A stretch of DNA of 49,066 nt from Desulfobacterium sp. (GCA_016342325.1 JAEINR010000046.1:1-49066); one strand, 5' to 3'; numbered from the stretch's first letter, positions 41,645 to 48,843 are shown. Translations and numbers: made by a program. Notes: a model not told the origin generated them from the sequence alone.

Positions 41645-41657
41645 CCGAAAAATTCAA

Positions 41658-41674
41658 TAACAACTATTTTGGGA
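41658..41674. promoter_or_regulatory. Operator 2B (TAACA-N7-TGGGA)
   Basis: TAACA-ACTATTT-TGGGA, starting exactly 24 bases before the -35, as operator 1B does. The left arm is weak. Confidence 0.6.
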
Positions 41675-41681
41675 TTTCCCC

Positions 41682-41710
41682 TTGACTTCCACCAACTATT
41701 CTGGGAGAAT
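41682..41710 (+). promoter_or_regulatory. Rightward promoter of Cro-like gene 2
   Basis: TTGACT (41682-41687) with GAGAAT (41705-41710) after 17 bases. The same TTGACT is in module 1, but the -10 is weaker here. Confidence 0.5.
41690..41706. promoter_or_regulatory. Operator 2C (CACCA-N7-TGGGA)
   Basis: CACCA-ACTATTC-TGGGA, starting eight bases after the start of the -35, as operator 1C does. Confidence 0.6.
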
Positions 41711-41730
41711 CCTTTCATTAAGGGGGTGTC

Positions 41731-41985
41731 ATGAATCGAATACCAAACGGAATTCTTCCACAGTTTGAAAAAAAAACCGGAATTCAGGCAAAGTTTATCA
41801 GCGCCTATCTGTCAGAAAAAAATCCTATCACACCTGGGAGAGGGCGTTGTCTTCTCCTCGCTAAAGCCAGCACAGAACTTGGATACGATTTCACGGCTGC
41901 GGATTGGATGTTTAACCCTGAGAAAATAAAAGCGGCACTCAAGCCCAACAAGGCCAACAATCAATATGTGCAAACACAAAGGTGA
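41731..41985 (+). CDS. Cro-like DNA-binding protein (module 2)
   Basis: The 84-residue paralogue of the module-1 Cro-like protein (LPQFEKKTGIQAKFISAYLS), over 80% identical by eye, mostly differing at surface positions. AAGGGGG precedes the start. Its stop lies within the beginning of the next gene, so the pair is co-translated. Confidence 0.85.
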   Translation: MNRIPNGILPQFEKKTGIQAKFISAYLSEKNPITPGRGRCLLLAKASTELGYDFTAADWMFNPEKIKAALKPNKANNQYVQTQR

Positions 41986-42184
41986 TGATTTGAAAGGCAT
42001 TGACATAGATAAATGTACAGAGAGCTATACGGTTAAGATACCTGAAATCTTGAAGCATAATCTTGATCTCCTGCCTTCTCCAAATAGAGCAGCATTAAAA
42101 GAATCCATATTACTTACTATCGCAAGACACATACATGAAAACAACTTCGATCCTGCCCAGTACCTTACCAGCAGGGAGAATTAA
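41966..42184 (+). CDS. Small protein after Cro-like gene 2, possibly ribbon-helix-helix
   Basis: 72 residues with a pattern of short strand then two helices (YTVKIPEILKHNLDLLP, then KESILLTIARHIHE), which resembles ribbon-helix-helix regulators. It begins inside the Cro-like gene with MCKHKGDDLK; an alternative TTG start eight codons later has AAGGTGATG before it. A relic of its start follows Cro-like gene 1. Might be a CII-like or Arc-like regulator (inference). Confidence 0.65.
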   Translation: MCKHKGDDLKGIDIDKCTESYTVKIPEILKHNLDLLPSPNRAALKESILLTIARHIHENNFDPAQYLTSREN

Positions 42185-42189
42185 AACAA

Positions 42190-42440
42190 AGGTATCTATG
42201 GAAGACTTTGTAATTAAATAGCAACCTGGCAATAATTTCTAAGTCATGCTCGGGACAACAGTGGCCCGGTCAAGCGCCGGCTAAGCCAAGACACAAGACT
42301 GACAGGAAATTCGCACCATGTTTACAAAGTCAACCAGCACCAATAGCACATCATAAGCACTGCCGCGCCCCGGGCGCATTAAACCTTTAATGACTTTTAG
42401 GCATTACCCGGGGTGCGTATTTACTAACAGCGAGAGTCTT
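42190..42440 (+). other. Leader with strong hairpins, possible structured RNA
   Basis: No gene longer than a few codons. Two stems are seen: TGGC/GCCA with inner CGG/CCG (42262-42288), and a GC-rich stem of about 11 pairs, CGCGCCCCGGG with CCCGGGGTGCG (about 42363-42417), with a ~30-base AT-rich loop. It lies just before the rightward early operon. It could be a leader for antitermination or a small RNA. Confidence 0.45.
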
Positions 42441-42450
42441 GCAATTTGGC
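42432..42450. repeat. 19-base direct repeat, copy 2
   Basis: Identical to 38142-38160. It ends 17 bases before the ATG of the first rightward early gene, so it is part of that gene's leader as well as a boundary of the immunity region. Confidence 0.8.
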
Positions 42451-42466
42451 GATTCAAGAGGCAATC

Positions 42467-42679
42467 ATGACCAAAGATCAAATCAAATACAGTCTCAAGC
42501 ACATGAGAAACGGCGACTTGGACACATACGAGGGTGAGCGTAAAAAAGTCGATATCCACAAGTCTGATGAGGGGATCTTGAGTATTGGTGGAGTGGAGTA
42601 CACCCTGGATGCAGCCGCCAACATCATCGATGCCATAGACCCGCACAGCGTTTACCCGAGCTACGAGGGGGAGTTTTGA
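42467..42679 (+). CDS. First gene of rightward early operon, unknown, 70 aa
   Basis: Short acidic protein of no known family: MTKDQIKYSLKHMRNGD at the start, then VEYTLDAAANIIDAI. AAGAGG stands before ATG at 42467, which is preferred to a TTG 21 bases upstream. It is followed closely by the 169-residue gene. Confidence 0.65.
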   Translation: MTKDQIKYSLKHMRNGDLDTYEGERKKVDIHKSDEGILSIGGVEYTLDAAANIIDAIDPHSVYPSYEGEF

Positions 42680-42732
42680 CTAAGGCACAGATCGATAATA
42701 AAAATCAACCAATACATAAAAGGAGAGAAAGT

Positions 42733-43242
42733 ATGAGTTCCCCATTTTTAGGACTTCAAATTGTACCACAGCCAAACGGGAAGTTTGCCATTTATGAGAG
42801 AGATGCAAAAGAATTTTGTGCGATAGATATTCGTTCTGCAGAAGAGGCAAAGGATTACATCCTGCGAAAAATGGTTGCAATCCTTTCTGAAAACGTTTCA
42901 GACCTTAATAACAATAATATTCCAGATTTAAAACTGTTTGACGACCGCCTTGAAGAATGCCGCAAGTCTCTTGGGTTGCCCCCCAAGGCGGCCTTGGAAG
43001 AGCTCTCCTTTCTTAAGAAGATGGGCGTATCGGTTGAGGAAACGAAACGTGATCTTCTCGCCCCTTCTTCTGAAGAGTTTTTAAAGGAAGTTTTCCCTCG
43101 GACTGAGAATGAAAAAAATCTTAAGATTCTTGAGATGGCTAAAGAGCTGGTAATTTCCTCAGGAGGTCTTTCTTCAATTGAAGAAATTTATAAAAATTTG
43201 CGTGACCTCGTCCAAGGCCACGCAAAGAGGGACATTGATTAA
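42733..43242 (+). CDS. Unknown acidic helical protein, 169 aa
   Basis: ATG at 42733 with AAGGAGA seven bases before is chosen over a TTG start upstream. It opens with a small beta domain (PFLGLQIVPQPNGKFAIYE), followed by charged helices through most of its length. Its stop overlaps the stop of the convergent 53-residue minus gene. No function was recognised. Confidence 0.7.
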   Translation: MSSPFLGLQIVPQPNGKFAIYERDAKEFCAIDIRSAEEAKDYILRKMVAILSENVSDLNNNNIPDLKLFDDRLEECRKSLGLPPKAALEELSFLKKMGVSVEETKRDLLAPSSEEFLKEVFPRTENEKNLKILEMAKELVISSGGLSSIEEIYKNLRDLVQGHAKRDID

Positions 43243-43400
43243 GATGGTATGTTTTCTTTCCGGATTTTTAAAAGCTCTTCATACAGGGCTCTTAAAGTCT
43301 TTGGTAAGTTTTCTTTACCACCTCGGGCGGCTTCTTTCGTTATTTCAACCGCAGTTTTTAGCGCCCAATTTTTCCTGTCTTCTTCCAAAACATCGTTCAA
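43239..43400 (-). CDS. Small helical protein on opposite strand, 53 aa, TTG start
   Basis: A TTG start at 43400 with AGGAGGTGAG before it gives a 53-residue acidic-helical protein (NWALKTAVEITKEAARGG, then TLRALYEELLKIRKE), similar in style to small conserved phage proteins of about 60 residues. The longer frame upstream has an odd Cys/Tyr-rich start and is disfavoured. It is the only leftward gene inside the rightward operon and is convergent with its neighbour by overlapping stops. Confidence 0.6.
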   Translation of the reverse strand: MNDVLEEDRKNWALKTAVEITKEAARGGKENLPKTLRALYEELLKIRKENIPS

Positions 43401-43486
43401 TGGCCTCACCTCCTTTCTTTGGATTTTGGTCAGGCAATAGTAATGGCAATAAACCTTTTTTATCAACTATAAAATAGAGGCGACCA

Positions 43487-43621
43487 ATGGACAGGCACCG
43501 TAAGTGGAATTTCGAAGAGGAAAACAGCGCCTTTAAAATTTGGATAGAATCCATACTGGGCGCGGCTGCCCTGCTGGTCTTGTTCATGGCCGTGATGATT
43601 ATATCGGCGGCGTTCATATGA
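43487..43621 (+). CDS. Small single-pass membrane protein, 44 aa
   Basis: MDRHRKWNFEEENSAFKIW, then a single hydrophobic helix (AAALLVLFMAVMIISAAF). AGAGG precedes the start. It overlaps the next gene by ATGA. It could be an early membrane-acting or takeover protein. Confidence 0.65.
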   Translation: MDRHRKWNFEEENSAFKIWIESILGAAALLVLFMAVMIISAAFI

Positions 43622-43740
43622 TGTGCGCCAAGTGCAGCCGATGGATGAAGATTCGCAGATGGAAAGAATATAAATATTGTGTCCGCTACTCGTGGGAATG
43701 CGGGTGCGGGTACGAAACAACGACAAAGGAGGATAAGTAA
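43618..43740 (+). CDS. Small zinc-ribbon protein, 40 aa
   Basis: Cys pairs CAKC (3-6) and WECGCGY (near 29-34) with many basic residues between them. It begins in the ATGA overlap with the membrane-protein gene. A longer frame with start at 43540 is a shadow. Confidence 0.65.
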   Translation: MMCAKCSRWMKIRRWKEYKYCVRYSWECGCGYETTTKEDK

Positions 43741-43741
43741 A

Positions 43742-44119
43742 ATGGCAAACAGAATGAAAACCGTAACAATCGGTAACCTTTCAGCAGGCGCGGCCCTCGA
43801 ACGGGCAGACCTGGAACTGTCCAAAGTTTTGAAAAATATCATGGACCCCAATACCAGCGCCAAGGCCTGCCGGGAAGTAAATATCAAAATCAAAATCAAG
43901 CCGACCGAGGACAGGCTGGCCGGGGAAGTATCCATTCAGGCCGTGTCAAAGCTGGCCCCGGTAACCGAACATGTCACCCAGGTCTATATCGGCCAGGATG
44001 TCACCGGCGAACCGGAGATCAGCGAGATCATCCAGCCTGAACTTTTTCCGGAGTTCCAGGGCGACAACGACGAAACCAGCAACATCACCCCCATTAAAAA
44101 GGAAGGAACAAACTCATGA
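43742..44119 (+). CDS. 'Replication terminator protein'-like phage protein, 125 aa
   Basis: ATG at 43742 with AAGGAGG upstream is preferred to the longer frame. The core (ERADLELSKVLKNIMDPNT, then KIKIKPTEDRLAGEVSIQ, then LAPVTEHVTQVYIGQD) is like a family in many phages labelled replication terminator protein; that name is inherited and the function is not proven. It lies directly before the YfdQ-like gene, with which it overlaps by ATGA, a common pairing in phage early operons. Confidence 0.75.
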   Translation: MANRMKTVTIGNLSAGAALERADLELSKVLKNIMDPNTSAKACREVNIKIKIKPTEDRLAGEVSIQAVSKLAPVTEHVTQVYIGQDVTGEPEISEIIQPELFPEFQGDNDETSNITPIKKEGTNS

Positions 44120-44823
44120 TCAGCAAAATGATTGAAAAAATAATTACCCTGAAAAAGCCGGAGACCCTGACCGTTGATGACAAAACCTATATCCAGGATG
44201 GATATAACCCCCTTTTGGATAGGTTCCCTGGCTCCCTGGACATCAACAATCTGACCGGCATCGTTGATTACATCAATGCTTCTCCCGAAAAGTGGGACGG
44301 TGAACTTTTTATCCATGTAGCAGATTTTGACCATGTGTTTCTCTATCAGGGCATGATTGGAGATTTCAACCAGCGGGTTACCATCCTTTCTGCTGATTCC
44401 CGGCCCTGTAAATTCATGTTTGGTCGGAAAATTAGGGTTGAGGATTTCATCATTGCCTTGCATGGGATGTTTCTCCCCAATGAGGATAGGGACTATCTCT
44501 TAACATTGGTAAGCAGTGTCAAAATAGATGCCAGCGCCACCTTGACGGATGACGGTGCGAGTCAGACCGTAACAGCGAAACAAGGTGTTTCCTCCCTGGT
44601 CACGCCTACCGTCATCAAAAATCCACTCCTCCTTCAGCCGTTCCGAACATTCAATGAAGTTGAGCAGCCGGCAAGTCAATTCATTTTCAGATTCGGCAAA
44701 GACGGAGATTCTCCTGTCTGCTCACTCCATGAATGCGATGGCGAAGCGTGGAAGCAGGAAGCCATTCAGCGGATCAAGGCATTTTTCATAGAGGAATTGC
44801 CGGACGTGCCGGTAATCGCATAG
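44116..44823 (+). CDS. DUF2303/YfdQ-like protein, 235 aa
   Basis: The C-terminal third carries PFRTFNEVEQPASQFIFRF and CSLHECDGEAWKQEA, matching the style of DUF2303 (YfdQ) proteins that follow the 'replication terminator' gene in many phages. The middle is beta-rich. The role is unknown, possibly linked to DNA recombination. Coupled upstream by ATGA. Confidence 0.6.
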   Translation: MISKMIEKIITLKKPETLTVDDKTYIQDGYNPLLDRFPGSLDINNLTGIVDYINASPEKWDGELFIHVADFDHVFLYQGMIGDFNQRVTILSADSRPCKFMFGRKIRVEDFIIALHGMFLPNEDRDYLLTLVSSVKIDASATLTDDGASQTVTAKQGVSSLVTPTVIKNPLLLQPFRTFNEVEQPASQFIFRFGKDGDSPVCSLHECDGEAWKQEAIQRIKAFFIEELPDVPVIA

Positions 44824-44839
44824 CCCTTACCCCCTGATT

Positions 44840-44870
44840 TTTGCCCGATGCTTATACCGGATCGGGCAAA
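44840..44870 (+). promoter_or_regulatory. Ten-base-pair hairpin covering part of the next ribosome site
   Basis: TTTGCCCGAT (44840-44849) pairs perfectly with ATCGGGCAAA (44861-44870). The right arm reaches into AAAGGAG (44868-44874), the ribosome site of the gene at 44886. The stem would hide part of it, giving translational control. There is no T run after it, so it is not a terminator on the plus strand. Confidence 0.6.
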
Positions 44871-44885
44871 GGAGAATAGAAAGAC

Positions 44886-45149
44886 ATGGCAAAGCCAAGA
44901 TGCACCAACAAGGTCCCCCAGTATGTTCCCCGGGGCTTTGGATTCAAGAAATCATACATTCCATGCGGAGCCACCGGAATCAACGGTGAAACGGCCATCT
45001 GTAGTGAATGCCAAAATCGCCTATCAAGGCAGTATCCCCAGGGATGGAAGCACACCCCCGGCGATATCTGCAAACACGGTCAATTTGTCGGAGATGCCGG
45101 TGGACCTGACTATATCTGTTCAGAATGTGAGGAGGGAAAAGGAAGATGA
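44886..45149 (+). CDS. Zinc-binding protein, 87 aa
   Basis: Several Cys pairs: a CGATG-type turn near 27, CSEC (~40-43), CKHG (~62) and CSEC near the end, with basic residues between them (YPQGWKHTPGDI). It would bind zinc and probably nucleic acid. AAGGAG lies before the start (partly in the hairpin above). It overlaps the exonuclease start by ATGA. A frame at 44848-45168 in another register is a shadow. Confidence 0.75.
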   Translation: MAKPRCTNKVPQYVPRGFGFKKSYIPCGATGINGETAICSECQNRLSRQYPQGWKHTPGDICKHGQFVGDAGGPDYICSECEEGKGR

Positions 45150-45793
45150 AAAAAGTTATAGCGTTTGACCTGGAAACCATCGCTGACAAAACCATGATCA
45201 GCATTTTGCCGGAAGTGAAAGTTAATGGAAGTTTAAAGGATCCGGTAAAAATCGCCGCCGACATCCAAAAAAAAACAGACAAACAGATCCAGGAAATGGG
45301 CCTGTCCCCCATGATGAACATGATCTGTTGCGCTGGCTGGTGTGACGAGAATGGCCCCGGAAACATCTTGTTGAAGGAAGAATCCCCGGAAGCTGAAAAG
45401 GCCCTGCTGGAAGAGTTTTGGGATCTCCTGTCCAAGTATGATCACTTCGTGACATTCAACGGCCGGGCCTTTGATCTCCGGTGCATGCACCTCCATGGCG
45501 TTACCCACGGCATCCGGCCATCGGTAGCCATTGACAAAGGCCGATACAACAACGGGAACCATACGGACCTTCGCCTGATCCTGGCCGGGGATGACAAGTT
45601 CGTCCCGGGCAAGCTTGATTTTTTCGCTCAGAAATTCCTTGGGGAGCAGAAGACCGAGGGTATCGATGGGGCCATGGTCAACGACTACTGGAACATGGGC
45701 CTGGTCGAGGATATCGCAACGTATTGTGAACAGGATTGCCAGCTTGCGTATGATCTGTTCCTTAAGTGCGAACTGGCAGGACTCACGGAATAA
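45146..45793 (+). CDS. DEDD-family 3'-5' exonuclease (DnaQ/PolB-exo-like)
   Basis: Catalytic residues are Asp8 and Glu10 (AFDLETI), Asp110 (VTFNGRAFDLRCM), and Tyr193/Asp197 in TYCEQDCQLAYDL, i.e. the DEDDy set. Length of 215 and lack of other domains fit a stand-alone 3'-5' exonuclease used in recombination or proofreading. It is coupled to the gene upstream, and AAAGGAG stands before the next gene. Confidence 0.9.
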   Translation: MKKVIAFDLETIADKTMISILPEVKVNGSLKDPVKIAADIQKKTDKQIQEMGLSPMMNMICCAGWCDENGPGNILLKEESPEAEKALLEEFWDLLSKYDHFVTFNGRAFDLRCMHLHGVTHGIRPSVAIDKGRYNNGNHTDLRLILAGDDKFVPGKLDFFAQKFLGEQKTEGIDGAMVNDYWNMGLVEDIATYCEQDCQLAYDLFLKCELAGLTE

Positions 45794-45817
45794 CAACCCA
45801 TTAAAGGAGAGAGAACC

Positions 45818-47707
45818 ATGGGTATCAAGAATTTACCGTCTCAGCTTAATTCGGCTGGAAATATAAAAATAGGTTTTAAAGGAAAAATGATTACATCCGC
45901 CCAGGGGAATGACTTTAGACCACCCCAAAAGCTGGATCATTTCCGCCTAACCACCACCGAGCGGGACGAAAATGGCGACCTTATCATTGACAAGGATCTC
46001 CAGGACAAAATTATCGAAAACGGCAACTGCCTGGTCAATGGTGACGGCAACTTAACGGGGATCCCTATCCGGCTGCTTTACGATGACACGGATCAGAATT
46101 TTCCCACGCAGTATGCTTGTTATGCTTCAGGGAAACTTATCTGCAGGGGAGACGGGGAAGAATCTTATAAACGGATCGATGATTTCAAAAAAGCCCACAC
46201 CTGCCCTTGCAACCGGGTCTCCCAGGATTTTGAAGGAAAGGACAAATGCAAACCTACGGGCAAGCTGACATGCATCATTGATGAAGCCGGATTGTTCGGC
46301 CAGGCCCACACGTTCCGGACTACGTCAATGAATTCTGTGCGGGGTCTTCTGGGGGGAATTGATTTTATCAAAGCCGCCACCAAGGGCCGTTTGGCAGGAC
46401 TCCCCCTTATGCTCACCATGAATGCAAAACAGACCGCCACCCCCTCAGGTGCCCCCACTACTATTTTTATTGTGTCTCTCTGCTACCGGGGGTCTATGTC
46501 TGATCTCAGGCAGGAAGTATTAACCATGTTGTCTCAGGAAAAACAATATTTAATCGGCATGGACACGATAGCCCCCGAACACGCCACGGTCGGCATCCAG
46601 CCCGGGTCCGAAGAGGAACAAGAGTTTGTTGAAGAATTTTTCCCCGATGCAGTTGTAATGGAATCCACGAACGCAAGTAAAATGGAGGATCACGTCAATG
46701 TCATCACGGAACCGGAGCAAGAGAAAGGGCAGGAAAAAACAGACTCAGAAAATAGCGAAGGGAATCAAGTTCCAAACAATCAAACAGGAACGAACAGCAA
46801 AAAAGACGATCTTACGCCGCATGATGGTGATAATGATGGTCCTCGTAAGTGCTGCAGCTTAAAAGATCGGCTCCTTAAAGAAGGTGGAAATTATGCCGTC
46901 CTTTACAACCGGTTCATAGTCCTGCTCCAGGATGACAAACGGGATGAAGCCGCCAAGATGGCCAAGCGAATGACCAAGGAATTCTTGGTGATCTGGTTTG
47001 AACGGGAACAGCCCCAGGTAAAACTCGATCCGAAGATTAAAAAGCCGGAACTGTTGGAAAAAATAATAGCTCTCCTTGCGGGGGAAGGTCCCGTGTTGAG
47101 TTATGAAAAACCCGTCATCGAACCCACCCCCACTGTCAAGGCAGATCAGGGACAGGACCAAGACGATGATGAAATGACAAAGGCCTTACATCCTCTCCTT
47201 GTCTCACTGGCTAAAATGACGGATCAAAAAGAAGTTGCCGATGCCGTGGCCGAACTCTTTCACCCGATCCCCATCAACAAAACCTTGGATATCCCGGGCT
47301 TGATCGCCTTAGCCCAACGAAAAATTGAATCCAAGGAACCGGCAGAAGAAAAACCTGTTCAGGAACAGCTGGGAAAACAGCCCCCCGTGGAAAAGACCGA
47401 GTCAACCGAAACACCTGAATCAGAGCCCGAGAGCAACGAGGAAAAGTTCCCCCGGGAATGGGACGCCGAGTCCGGACCAGTCCAGAAAGACCAGCTCCGA
47501 TACCTGGTGCAGTTGAAAAACAACCTGGAAAGGCAGGGACTATTAAAAGCTATCCCCCAGGCCTGGTTGGTATGCGTTAATTACTTCTTTGGGGCAGATG
47601 GCCAACCCCTGGACACAGCAACCAAGCTTACGCACAAGCAGTGCGAAACCTTCATTGTCATGCTGGAACTTCAGCTTGAGAAGCAGGAAGATTTGATTCC
47701 CTTTTAA
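45818..47707 (+). CDS. Gp3-type RDF-like / metal-binding protein with long C-terminal extension
   Basis: The N-terminal ~280 residues match the phiC31 gp3-type recombination directionality factor-like family: GIKNLPSQLNSAGNIKIGF, KLDHFRLTTTERDENG, IPIRLLYDDTDQNFPTQYA, and a Cys-containing block (AHTCPCNRV, then GKDKCKPTGKLTC) that could bind zinc. Such proteins turn serine integrases to excision, though many homologues are of unproven function. The C-terminal ~320 residues are acidic, Glu/Pro-rich linkers with short helical segments (DQLRYLVQLKNNLERQGLL) not typical of the family. If it is an RDF, a serine integrase should exist elsewhere in the phage. Confidence 0.7.
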   Translation: MGIKNLPSQLNSAGNIKIGFKGKMITSAQGNDFRPPQKLDHFRLTTTERDENGDLIIDKDLQDKIIENGNCLVNGDGNLTGIPIRLLYDDTDQNFPTQYACYASGKLICRGDGEESYKRIDDFKKAHTCPCNRVSQDFEGKDKCKPTGKLTCIIDEAGLFGQAHTFRTTSMNSVRGLLGGIDFIKAATKGRLAGLPLMLTMNAKQTATPSGAPTTIFIVSLCYRGSMSDLRQEVLTMLSQEKQYLIGMDTIAPEHATVGIQPGSEEEQEFVEEFFPDAVVMESTNASKMEDHVNVITEPEQEKGQEKTDSENSEGNQVPNNQTGTNSKKDDLTPHDGDNDGPRKCCSLKDRLLKEGGNYAVLYNRFIVLLQDDKRDEAAKMAKRMTKEFLVIWFEREQPQVKLDPKIKKPELLEKIIALLAGEGPVLSYEKPVIEPTPTVKADQGQDQDDDEMTKALHPLLVSLAKMTDQKEVADAVAELFHPIPINKTLDIPGLIALAQRKIESKEPAEEKPVQEQLGKQPPVEKTESTETPESEPESNEEKFPREWDAESGPVQKDQLRYLVQLKNNLERQGLLKAIPQAWLVCVNYFFGADGQPLDTATKLTHKQCETFIVMLELQLEKQEDLIPF

Positions 47708-47760
47708 TCACCATTTTTTTACTCAACAATTAATAAAAACACTTATAGGAGAAACATATC

Positions 47761-48453
47761 ATGACAGAAGAATCAGCATATAACTGGGAAACAGTCGACG
47801 TAGACGAAACAATCAGCACAGCAGATCATGCCGTATCCAACGATCTGGACATCCAGACCCCGGTGGGCATCTTCTTGGTGACAGTATCGGAAAGCACCCC
47901 GATTGAAAAGACTTTCAAGAATTACAATTGCATGGCGGCAAAACTCAAGATGAGGATTGACGATGTTTTGAAAATTGAGCAGCCCCTCCTTGACAGCAAG
48001 AACCAGCCCATCAAGCGCGAAGGTGAGATCATCCAGAAGATTCAGGCCATTCTCGCCGAGAAAAAAGCAGGTATCAATGCCCTGTATACCGGTCGCTTCA
48101 TTTTCGACGAGGTAAACCTTTACCATGTCAAGGAGAAGGATGCCACCAAGAACCGCCGTTTGTTTGTAGCCAAAAAGATGGGGATCATCACTCCCCAGTC
48201 TACATCCTTGACCACTGCCATGTGGGCAGGAGCTGTTGGGCGCCAGGCAATTGTGATTACGGAGTGGAACTCCTGGGAAGATAAAATCACCAAAGAATTG
48301 AAAAAGAACGTCAAGGTTGGATGGTCCGGTTATGACTTTGCTGACAATGTTTCCGTTCATGCTCCCGATACCGGTGCCGGCAATGCCGAAAACAATGGCC
48401 AGGGTATGGGGCAGTCCTCCCAGCCCCCGGCCGATGACTTTTCAAATATTTAA
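47761..48453 (+). CDS. OB-like, candidate ssDNA-binding protein, 230 aa
   Basis: The central ~150 residues are a beta-rich fold (TPVGIFLVTVSESTPIE, then YTGRFIFDEVNLYHV) like the DUF669 group of early phage proteins. The C-terminus is a flexible Gly/Gln-rich tail ending in PPADDFSNI, acidic and short as in single-strand-binding proteins. It lies in the recombination cluster between the RDF-like gene and small genes. AGGAG precedes the start. The call is by shape and place, not by a certain match. Confidence 0.55.
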   Translation: MTEESAYNWETVDVDETISTADHAVSNDLDIQTPVGIFLVTVSESTPIEKTFKNYNCMAAKLKMRIDDVLKIEQPLLDSKNQPIKREGEIIQKIQAILAEKKAGINALYTGRFIFDEVNLYHVKEKDATKNRRLFVAKKMGIITPQSTSLTTAMWAGAVGRQAIVITEWNSWEDKITKELKKNVKVGWSGYDFADNVSVHAPDTGAGNAENNGQGMGQSSQPPADDFSNI

Positions 48454-48662
48454 CGTTTTTTCTCCCCATCTCTCTGCCTTTTTTTGTCCTGCGAAGGGTT
48501 AACGGTTGCCCTCGAAACATGGGGTCGTTTTAACGCGACTCGGGGAGACGCCATACCACACTGACAATCGGTAAGGGCAACAGCGGGACTTTAAGTTCGG
48601 GACCGGGGAAACCTGGTCCCAGCTTTAAAAACTGGAGGTAGTAGATAATAAAGGAATTTTAA
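48454..48662 (+). ncRNA. Candidate structured RNA or leader
   Basis: Between two coding genes, about 200 bases with several stems: an outer pairing GTTGCCCT (48504-48511) with AGGGCAAC (about 48574-48581); an inner stem GGGTCG/CGACTC-type around 48523-48541; a GGGACC/GGTCCC hairpin (48599-48604 with 48615-48620); and a CCAG/CTGG hairpin just before GGAGG. It ends near the ribosome site of the next small gene. The pairs suggest an RNA with a multi-branched fold; it could be a leader or a free RNA. No known class was identified. Confidence 0.4.
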
Positions 48663-48827
48663 ATGACTGAATTTGAAAAACGCCATTGTTATCAAAAGTT
48701 CAAATACGACACCCACAAGGAAGCCAGGCGGGCGGCTAAGGCTATGAACAGAAAATACCATGAACCCTTTGATGCTTATTGTTGTCGGTGTTGTGAGTTT
48801 TTCCATGTAGGTCATAAACTCGATTAA
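48663..48827 (+). CDS. Small Cys/His zinc protein, 54 aa
   Basis: Basic N-terminal helix (KEARRAAKAMNRKYH), followed by YCCRCCEFFHVGH, a Cys/Cys-His/His zinc site of a type seen in many phage and plasmid genes of 50-60 residues. AAAGGA lies before the start. Probably nucleic-acid binding. Confidence 0.7.
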   Translation: MTEFEKRHCYQKFKYDTHKEARRAAKAMNRKYHEPFDAYCCRCCEFFHVGHKLD

Positions 48828-48843
48828 ATAAAAGGAGAACACC

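Noticed and set aside
43742-44119. True replication terminator (Tus/RTP) assignment
   Set aside because: Only an inherited family label applies; no Tus or RTP motif is visible.
44848-45168. Second plus-strand frame over the 87-residue zinc protein
   Set aside because: Polar, Pro/Ser-rich composition and no ribosome site; the overlapping frame has clear Cys pairs and coupling.
48460-48660. tRNA gene in the structured gap
   Set aside because: No anticodon arm or T-arm of proper spacing could be laid out.
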